The position numbers were made by a program, and so were the translations under genes. Of a stretch of 12,456 bases of DNA, positions 6,930-12,456 are shown piece after piece. Source of the stretch: Candidatus Bathyarchaeota archaeon (GTDB taxonomy: Archaea > Thermoproteota > Bathyarchaeia > Bathyarchaeales > Bathycorpusculaceae); the NCBI GenBank assembly GCA_016649625.1, contig JAENXI010000011.1, positions 1 through 12,456 of the forward strand. Reading direction: 5' to 3'. Position 1 is the first letter of the stretch. The number at the start of each line of letters is the position of its first letter. The notes below the pieces were generated by a model that saw only the letters and a list, made by a program, of their open reading frames with translations, had not been told where the DNA came from and made no database searches.

Positions 6930-7949
6930 ATGCACGCACGAGAAGGTGAACTAATCGAAAACAAAGATGACATAATCTTTGACGTTAAAGGATTAATTCA
7001 TCCTCCAAATAAGATAATCGCATTTCCCAGATTTATTCCAACAACTAAAGGAAATCGTACACGAAGAAACTTCAAATATGAAAAGATCTACAACCTTAAA
7101 GAACGATTTAAATTTCTTAAGGAAAAAGCTCCAGAACTAATAACTTATGACCCAATTTTTGATGAAACCTTATGTGAGGTACCAACTAAAAACATAATTA
7201 AGCATTATAATCCAATTGAAAAATTTGAAAAACTACGAAACTTAAGAGAAACAACTGATTTAGAGAAGAAAGCAGTAGAGTTACTGTGTATATTACAAGA
7301 GAAAGCAGACATACCTTGGAAATCCATAGGAATTTCTGGCTCAATTTTAGTGGGATTAAGTAATTTAAAATCTGATATAGATCCAGTGATTTATGGAACC
7401 AAAAATGGTGTTAAAGCCTACAGAGCATTAGAAAAAATATTGAAAGAAGATAACACAAAGCTAAAGTCATACACTCGCAAAGGACTCGAGAATTTATTCG
7501 GTTTTCGCTCAAAAGATACACAGATGAATCTTAATGATTTTCTTGGAGTAGAATCTCGTAAAGCTTTTCAAGGAACTTTCCTAAAAACTGACTTCTTCAT
7601 TAGATTTGTTAAAGATTGGAATCAAGTAAATGAACAATATGGAGATATTCAATACAAAAACTGTGGTGAAACAAAAATATCAGCTACAGTAATCGATGAT
7701 TCAGAAGCATTATTTACTCCATGTACCTATGATGTTAAAAATTTAAGAATTATTGAAGGAAATAAAAACAAATCGATAAAAGAAATAGTTTCTTTTCGAG
7801 GTAGATTTTGTCAACAAGCCTTAAATGGTGAAAAAATAATTGCACAAGGGAAAATTGAAGAAGTAAAAAACAAACACACTAATGCGCTTCATTATAGACT
7901 TATTCTTGGAAGTAAACCAACTGACTACATGGTTTTGTCAAAGGGTTAA
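6930..7949 (+). CDS. Predicted archaeal nucleotidyltransferase (COG2413-like), copy 1
   Basis: This 339-residue protein has three parts. An N-terminal domain of about 95 residues begins MHAREGELIENKDDIIFDVKG. A Pol-beta-type nucleotidyltransferase core follows, with GS at 137-138 and the metal-binding pair D149/D151 in SDIDPVIYG. A C-terminal beta-rich domain from about 250 contains DDSEALFTPCTYDVK and an EG turn. The third acid is probably D221 (LKTDFFIRFVKDW). The domain order is that of an archaeal family annotated as predicted nucleotidyltransferases or DNA polymerase beta-like proteins; its substrate is not known. Of the three copies here this one looks most like the family norm, except that Pro follows the DID motif where Leu or Phe is usual. 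It is transcribed divergently from the CitG-like gene, and its last 12 bases overlap the 3' end of copy 2. Confidence 0.88.
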   Translation: MHAREGELIENKDDIIFDVKGLIHPPNKIIAFPRFIPTTKGNRTRRNFKYEKIYNLKERFKFLKEKAPELITYDPIFDETLCEVPTKNIIKHYNPIEKFEKLRNLRETTDLEKKAVELLCILQEKADIPWKSIGISGSILVGLSNLKSDIDPVIYGTKNGVKAYRALEKILKEDNTKLKSYTRKGLENLFGFRSKDTQMNLNDFLGVESRKAFQGTFLKTDFFIRFVKDWNQVNEQYGDIQYKNCGETKISATVIDDSEALFTPCTYDVKNLRIIEGNKNKSIKEIVSFRGRFCQQALNGEKIIAQGKIEEVKNKHTNALHYRLILGSKPTDYMVLSKG

Positions 7950-9008
7950 TCCATCAACTTTTAAAACTTGCTCATAATATCGGGGACAATAGGTCAAAGT
8001 TATTTGATAATAACTTCTTTGTGGAGACATCACTTTTTCTAAGTTGCCTTCGACAATGATTACTTCATCTTTTTTCACTTGTTGCCTAAATTCTTCCATA
8101 TAAGAAAAAACTCTAGAGACCTCAAAAGCACATTTTGGGCCTTCTAAAACTGAGATCGGTTCAATTGAGTAAATAGATGGAATAAATGGAGCATCTACAT
8201 CACTAGTTACCCTGGCTTTAATTTTTGTCCAGCCCATAGGTGCGATTCTGTCTTCTTGTTCATAGTATGGATTTATTTCATTCCAGTTTTTTACAGGTTC
8301 AAACTCAGCTTTTATTGTCCTACCACTTTTATTGTCTTTAAATAGTCCGTAAATCTGTTTTCTTTTCTGATGCCAGACATATTCTCGTATGTTAAAATTG
8401 GTAAATCTCCAGAGTTTCCCTTTCATAACATCTTCGTTTTCGAACTCGTTAGAATAATCTGAAGATGAAAATGAGTATAAATCTTCCAATGTTTCACACA
8501 TTTTTAAGTTTGCTTTTCTGCCATAAACTACTAGATCTATGTCAGAAAATTTTGGATGATGAAAACCATGAAGCATTGAACCAAAAACCCCAAATTCATT
8601 AAGAGAAAGGCCAGACTGGGTAATCATATTATTTAAAACCCTTAAGGTAGCGTCCATTAACTCGTCAGTTGGATCTACTCTAGCTATTTCCTTTAATCGT
8701 TCATCAGGTTTTCTAATTTCAAATATGTTAGAAACATTTACACCTAGCAGTTTTTTATTCAATAATTTATAAAAAAAAGTATAATGAGGAAAATTTCTAG
8801 AAACAAGGTTTAATCCTTCATCATTATAAAACTTGAAAAAAGTCTTATCTAATCCAGTTCGAGGTGCTCGAGGATCTTTTGAATCAAAAATTTTTTCTGA
8901 GGCGTATTCAGCATCACAAATAAAAAAAGTGTCAGGATGATTGCTACCAAACACGCGGAAGATTAAACCTTCTTGTGTAAGTATTGCATCACGATCTCTA
9001 AGTTTCAC
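7938..9008 (-). CDS. Predicted archaeal nucleotidyltransferase (COG2413-like), copy 2
   Basis: This is a paralogue of the plus-strand copy, 356 residues from the start chosen here. I prefer GTG at 9008 over an upstream TTG at 9017. GTG gives a GTGA overlap with the end of copy 3, and its N-terminus ([21 protein letters not shown]) aligns gap-free with residues 1-21 of copy 1. The core has GS at 143-144 and D156/D158 in SDIDLVVYG. The third acid is probably E235 or E237 in [11 protein letters not shown]. The C-terminal domain shows DAPFIPSIY and LEGP as in the siblings. All catalytic positions therefore seem present. Its 3' end converges with copy 1 with a 12-bp overlap, so transcripts of the two may be mutually antisense at their ends. 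Substrate and process are unknown. Confidence 0.85.
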   Translation of the reverse strand: MKLRDRDAILTQEGLIFRVFGSNHPDTFFICDAEYASEKIFDSKDPRAPRTGLDKTFFKFYNDEGLNLVSRNFPHYTFFYKLLNKKLLGVNVSNIFEIRKPDERLKEIARVDPTDELMDATLRVLNNMITQSGLSLNEFGVFGSMLHGFHHPKFSDIDLVVYGRKANLKMCETLEDLYSFSSSDYSNEFENEDVMKGKLWRFTNFNIREYVWHQKRKQIYGLFKDNKSGRTIKAEFEPVKNWNEINPYYEQEDRIAPMGWTKIKARVTSDVDAPFIPSIYSIEPISVLEGPKCAFEVSRVFSYMEEFRQQVKKDEVIIVEGNLEKVMSPQRSYYQITLTYCPRYYEQVLKVDGLTL

Positions 9009-10132
9009 ATAGGCCAAATATATTCTTCCTCTGAAGTAGCGGTACCAACAACAACTTGATAATAAATTTCACCTGTGTTAATTATTTCAACGCGTTCAAG
9101 GGTTCCTGCTACTTTAATTTCACTATCTTTACGAGCAATGTTTCTATAACATCCAATATTAGAAATTACACGATCAGGAACTTTATCTATTTGAAGTTCA
9201 GAGGTTGGTCCTAAAGATATATAGTTTTTAATTTTATAGGTAGCTGGACGAAATATTGCTTCTGTATCATCATTTACTGTGCATTGGAATTTGACTGGAG
9301 CAATAGGTGCAAATCTAGTTGTCCCATATTCTGTTTCGATTTCTTGGGGTTTTCGAGCAGCGTTATACATAAAAATTTTATTCATATATCGACCTTGAAA
9401 TTTTCTTGCTTTGTCTAAACGATTACTAAAGAGGTAAACAAGTTTTCCTGAATTGACAAGTTCAGCAATAGTGGTTTCTACTCTTCTAAAGTTCTCTGAG
9501 CCATAGACTACAAAATCAATGTCCGATTCAGGAGAATGCATGTTTAAAGCTATTGATCCATGCATTCCAAAATCGTCTAATCCAACATCTGAAGCTGCAG
9601 AAATCATATCAAGAAGATTTAAGGCCTTATTCTGAAGGCTATCAGGCTCATCAATTTTTCTCAAGTGTTTCAAACAGTCTTTAGGAACAAATAATTCATC
9701 AATCAAGTTTAAGGGAGCAGTTATTAATTCTTTTTTTCTCAGAGGACAATAATAAATATAATCTGGAAAATTTTTCCTAAAAACATCTATAAACGTTTTA
9801 TAATTCTTTGCTGTATAAAGTTTTTCAGCTCTAAAAAGTTTCTTTGTTTTGTAACTCCAAATTCTCTTAAGCATTTGCACATTAAAAAAATCTTTGAACT
9901 CAGCAGGAATATATTTTAGAAAAGCAAAAACACGATCCTTTGGATGCTCATAGCCAAAAGTGTTTAAAATAAAACCATCTTTTGTAACAAATGTATCGCC
10001 ATCAGCGGGGATCCAATTAGATAACTCCGTTTTGATGCACCGCCAATAAAAATCAAAGCTGAATCTAAAAAAGATATTGCAAGACTTGAAGACATTTTCT
10101 GAACAAAAATATGTTCCAATAATAATATACAA
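9005..10132 (-). CDS. Predicted nucleotidyltransferase (COG2413-like), copy 3, atypical and start uncertain
   Basis: From about residue 40 ([20 protein letters not shown]) this frame aligns with its two neighbours. It has GS at 192-193, D204/D206 in SDIDFVVYG, and a C-terminal domain with [15 protein letters not shown]. Two things are odd. First, the only standard start is a TTG at 10132, and it adds about 39 residues rich in Phe, Ile and Cys with no counterpart in the siblings. Where the siblings have Met, this frame has Trp (about 10015), and no ATG, GTG or TTG is in frame between. GGAG at about 10027-10030 is followed by a TTG in the wrong frame. Second, aligning the EYG of this copy with the QYG of copy 1 puts I253 where the siblings have an acid. 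The gene may be decaying, sequenced with an indel, or started at a rare codon. It ends in a 4-bp GTGA overlap with copy 2. Confidence 0.75.
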   Translation of the reverse strand: MYIIIGTYFCSENVFKSCNIFFRFSFDFYWRCIKTELSNWIPADGDTFVTKDGFILNTFGYEHPKDRVFAFLKYIPAEFKDFFNVQMLKRIWSYKTKKLFRAEKLYTAKNYKTFIDVFRKNFPDYIYYCPLRKKELITAPLNLIDELFVPKDCLKHLRKIDEPDSLQNKALNLLDMISAASDVGLDDFGMHGSIALNMHSPESDIDFVVYGSENFRRVETTIAELVNSGKLVYLFSNRLDKARKFQGRYMNKIFMYNAARKPQEIETEYGTTRFAPIAPVKFQCTVNDDTEAIFRPATYKIKNYISLGPTSELQIDKVPDRVISNIGCYRNIARKDSEIKVAGTLERVEIINTGEIYYQVVVGTATSEEEYIWPM

Positions 10133-10183
10133 ATTAAAAATAATATTTTTATTCCAAATGAAGGGGGATAATAGAGGAAAAAT

Positions 10184-12001
10184 CTATTGTATTAAACCAT
10201 CTTCTAACACAATTTGTCTATCAGCATAATTTGCAATTTCTTTTTCATGGGTTATCATAATAATTGTTGTTTTTGTTTCCTGATGAAAACTCTTTATGAG
10301 TTCCATGACTTGTTTTCCTGTTTCTGAATCTAAATCCCCTGTTGGTTCATCGGCAAATAATATGATTGGTTTGTTAGTTAAGGCTCTAGCAATTGCCACT
10401 CTTTGCATTTGACCACCACTAAGTTGGGCAGGGTATTGTGTAGCTTGTTTATCTATTCCAACACCTGTAAGGAGATCTTCAATTCTATTCTTTAGTTTTT
10501 TACTGAATCCAGCGAGTTCTGCTGGCAGAGTTACGTTTTCTCGAGTATTAAAATGAGGAAGTAATGCATAACTTTGGAAAATAAAGCCCATATCCAATAA
10601 TCTGGTTTTTGATTTTTCAGAATCATCAAGTCTATGAAGATCTTTTCCTTTAAACAAAACCATTCCGTAATCGGGGGTATCTAATCCGGCCATACAGTTT
10701 AGAAGAGTGGTCTTTCCAGCTCCAGAATTGCCTACAATCGCTACAAATTCTCCTTTTTGTACATCAAGATCTACACCTCTAAGGGCGTAAACGGTTGTTT
10801 TCCCAAGACTATAGTTCTTAGATAGACTTCGAACTGAGAGAATATTTTTGGAGGATAAATTTTTAATGTTAGGTATTTGAGAGCTAAATAATTTATTTTG
10901 AAAAGTGAAATATGGGAGATCGGAACCAAAAAGATCTAACCACGTCTTTAACACCTCAGCTTCAACGAATAAATCAGAACTAAGTTCTGCCATATTTAGA
11001 AGTATAAGTTTGAATTCATCGTTTGAGTCTATTGTTTTGATTCCGTTTTGTGTTTCGTCAAGATAATTTTTTAGGTTTAATTGGCATCTTTCAAGTTTTT
11101 TTTGAACATCATCAAGAAGACTATTTCCTTGATTAATTTTCCATGAAATTTGCCTGACTGCTATCTTAAGTTCTCCACAATATGAGGTGAATTCAGGTTT
11201 ATTACAGAATTTTTGAGGTTCACGAAATAGTTTAAGAATACTAGAGATGGTTTTATCCAAGTTTTCTAGAGCACTTAGTTTCGCAGATAAAATTCTAAGA
11301 AACATTTCAAATTTCTTTTGTATCTTCGGAGTCTTAATTTTGTAGTGAGTTCCTTGAAGACCTAAATCTAGTCTTTCTAATACACTATCCATTTCTCGTA
11401 AGTGATTCAGTGTTGGGTCAATAAAAATTTGGAAGAAATTTAATAGTGCTAATTTGTCGACCATTTCTTCTAGGTAAGTTTCCAATGTTGCATTGGTTAT
11501 TGTAAAAACTTGAGATTCCCATCCGGATAAAAGAAGTCGTATTTTTTTTTCGGTTTTTAGACTCCAAAGGGAAATCAGACTTTTCTTTTGAAGTTCTAAA
11601 TATTCATTCGGTAAAGCGGATATAACTTTTTTTAGTCGAAAGTCAAAAACTTTAGGAAGATTTGAGTCAATTTCTTTGAGGAAATCTTTTATTATTTGAG
11701 CGGTTTCTTTTAATTCTTGGTTGTTTTTTAGATTTTTTTGAAGTTTTGAATTGTTGTTGAGATAGTATTTATTTAGGTGTATTCTAAGGCGATTTTCGGT
11801 TTCTTTGATTTTTTGTTGGGTTAAAGGTTTTTTGGGAGTTTTAGCAGTTCCTAGAAAAAGGAATGTATTATGTTCTTTAGAGGTTATTCTTGAACTAGGG
11901 ATGTGCAAGGATTTCTTTAGATCATTTTGAAGTTTTTTTGCTAATTTAGCATTTTCAAATGGAACCTTCTTGTTAATAAAAGCAGAAAAATAGCTTTTCA
12001 T
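10184..12001 (-). CDS. ABC ATPase (LolD/MacB type) with a long N-terminal helical extension
   Basis: Residues about 388-605 are a complete ABC ATPase: Walker A GNSGAGKTT (424-432), Q-loop Q476, signature LSGGQMQR (527-534), Walker B ILFADE (547-552), D-loop around 555-559, and H-loop H585. The sequence style, with GEPT-like DEPTGDLDS, is that of the LolD/MacB/FtsE group. These enzymes are partners of FtsX-like permeases that extrude or release lipids and lipoproteins or act mechanically. Residues 1 to about 387 are unrelated to any domain I recognise. They are charged, Lys/Leu/Glu-rich and strongly helical or coiled-coil in appearance, with no transmembrane segment or signal peptide. Family members are usually about 220-250 residues, so this is more than twice the normal size. 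The ATG at 12001 overlaps the stop of the upstream ABC gene as ATGA and has GGAG 8 bases before it. The stop is TAG, in frame with the next downstream frame. Confidence 0.9.
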   Translation of the reverse strand: MKSYFSAFINKKVPFENAKLAKKLQNDLKKSLHIPSSRITSKEHNTFLFLGTAKTPKKPLTQQKIKETENRLRIHLNKYYLNNNSKLQKNLKNNQELKETAQIIKDFLKEIDSNLPKVFDFRLKKVISALPNEYLELQKKSLISLWSLKTEKKIRLLLSGWESQVFTITNATLETYLEEMVDKLALLNFFQIFIDPTLNHLREMDSVLERLDLGLQGTHYKIKTPKIQKKFEMFLRILSAKLSALENLDKTISSILKLFREPQKFCNKPEFTSYCGELKIAVRQISWKINQGNSLLDDVQKKLERCQLNLKNYLDETQNGIKTIDSNDEFKLILLNMAELSSDLFVEAEVLKTWLDLFGSDLPYFTFQNKLFSSQIPNIKNLSSKNILSVRSLSKNYSLGKTTVYALRGVDLDVQKGEFVAIVGNSGAGKTTLLNCMAGLDTPDYGMVLFKGKDLHRLDDSEKSKTRLLDMGFIFQSYALLPHFNTRENVTLPAELAGFSKKLKNRIEDLLTGVGIDKQATQYPAQLSGGQMQRVAIARALTNKPIILFADEPTGDLDSETGKQVMELIKSFHQETKTTIIMITHEKEIANYADRQIVLEDGLIQ

Positions 12002-12456
12002 TGTTTTTTCTCCTTTCCTTTAAAGGGACCGGATTCCAAATGTGAGATTTTGCCATCGCGCATATGGATAATATAATCGCATTGTTCCGCAATCCAACGG
12101 TTGTGCGTAACTAATACCAAAGTTTGATTATTAGTTCTGTTTATTCGTCTAAAAAGAATCATGACATCTGAACTTGTTGTTGAGTCTAGATCTCCAGTAG
12201 GTTCATCGCCTAGAATAATTGCAGGTTGATTGATTAAAGCCCGACCAACAGCTACTCTTTGTTGTTGACCACCTGAGAGCTCAGTTGGTTGATGATAAAG
12301 TCTATCACCCATACCTAGTTCTCGAAGAAGCATTTTAGCCTGTTCTCTAGCTAAACCAGAGTTCACACCTTTAAGAAGCAAAGGAGTTTCAACATTTTCA
12401 ACTGCTGATAAAAAGGGAAATAGATTGAATAGTTGAAAAATAAATCCGATATTATC
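11998..12456 (-). CDS. ABC ATPase (LolD/MacB type), C-terminal part (cut by right edge)
   Basis: The frame is open to the window edge (152 codons plus stop), so the TTG at 12381 is not its start. The visible part begins at the Q-loop (IGFIFQLFNLFPFLSAVENV). It carries the signature LSGGQQQR, Walker B AIILGDEPT followed by GDLDS, and the H-loop in LVTHN. Walker A lies beyond the edge. It belongs to the same LolD/MacB-like group as the next gene but is a distinct protein, and it ends with a short basic tail. It is translationally coupled to the downstream fused ATPase by a 4-bp ATGA overlap, so the two are in one operon and may act on one transporter. No FtsX-like permease is in the window; it may lie further right. 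Confidence 0.93.
   Translation of the reverse strand, partial: DNIGFIFQLFNLFPFLSAVENVETPLLLKGVNSGLAREQAKMLLRELGMGDRLYHQPTELSGGQQQRVAVGRALINQPAIILGDEPTGDLDSTTSSDVMILFRRINRTNNQTLVLVTHNRWIAEQCDYIIHMRDGKISHLESGPFKGKEKKQ
12010..12016 (-). promoter_or_regulatory. Shine-Dalgarno site of the fused ABC ATPase gene
   Basis: AAAGGAG on the minus strand, 8 bases before the ATG at 12001 and inside the end of the upstream ABC gene. It confirms that the long N-terminal extension is translated from its own start. Confidence 0.7.

Noticed and set aside
9009..9017. TTG at 9017 as the start of nucleotidyltransferase copy 2
   Set aside because: GTG at 9008 gives a 4-bp overlap with copy 3 and a gap-free N-terminal alignment with copy 1, so it is the better start.
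12379..12381. TTG as the start of the right-edge ABC ATPase
   Set aside because: The 25 codons upstream to the window edge are open and encode the expected Q-loop region, so the gene continues beyond the window.
1..12456. CRISPR array, insertion sequence or integrase-type mobile element
   Set aside because: No regularly spaced repeats, no transposase or integrase genes and no terminal inverted repeats were seen; the repeats in fwdC are protein-level beta-helix repeats.

Overview
The window reads as a low-GC archaeal chromosome segment, most likely from the TACK side and possibly Bathyarchaeia. The reasons are a formylmethanofuran dehydrogenase operon, TATA-like boxes placed as for leaderless or short-leader transcripts, Shine-Dalgarno sites inside operons, and an archaeal type of predicted nucleotidyltransferase present in three copies. 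The lineage is inferred from gene content; no rRNA or tRNA gene is visible to settle it.

Layout, left to right. Positions 1-312 hold the start of an unrecognised minus-strand gene that runs off the left edge. Positions 313-602 contain no gene, but include a GC-rich, hairpin-forming stretch followed by a T8 run. At 603-1298 is an AIM24-family gene. At 1431-5805 (minus strand) lies the tightly packed operon fwdD-fwdB-fwdA-fwdC, the catalytic core of tungsten/molybdenum formylmethanofuran dehydrogenase. It is the CO2-fixing or CO2-releasing entry step of the methyl branch of the archaeal Wood-Ljungdahl pathway. At 5881-6822 is a CitG-like (triphosphoribosyl-dephospho-CoA synthase family) gene. 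It is separated from fwdD by a T7 run and a TATA-like box, so it is probably a separate transcript.

Positions 6930-10132 carry three divergent paralogues of a predicted nucleotidyltransferase (COG2413-like). One is on the plus strand and two are on the minus strand. The first and second converge with a 12-bp 3' overlap, and the second and third overlap head-to-tail by 4 bp. The third has an abnormal N-terminus and seems to lack one catalytic acid.

Positions 10184-12456 (minus strand) hold two adjacent ABC ATPases of the LolD/MacB type. The downstream one carries an unrecognised helical N-terminal region of about 385 residues. The upstream one is cut by the right edge. No permease is inside the window.

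The functional picture is one clear metabolic module (Fwd) next to an accessory region of nucleotidyltransferase paralogues and an unusual ABC ATPase fusion. The fusion and the nucleotidyltransferase trio are the parts least explained by known families.
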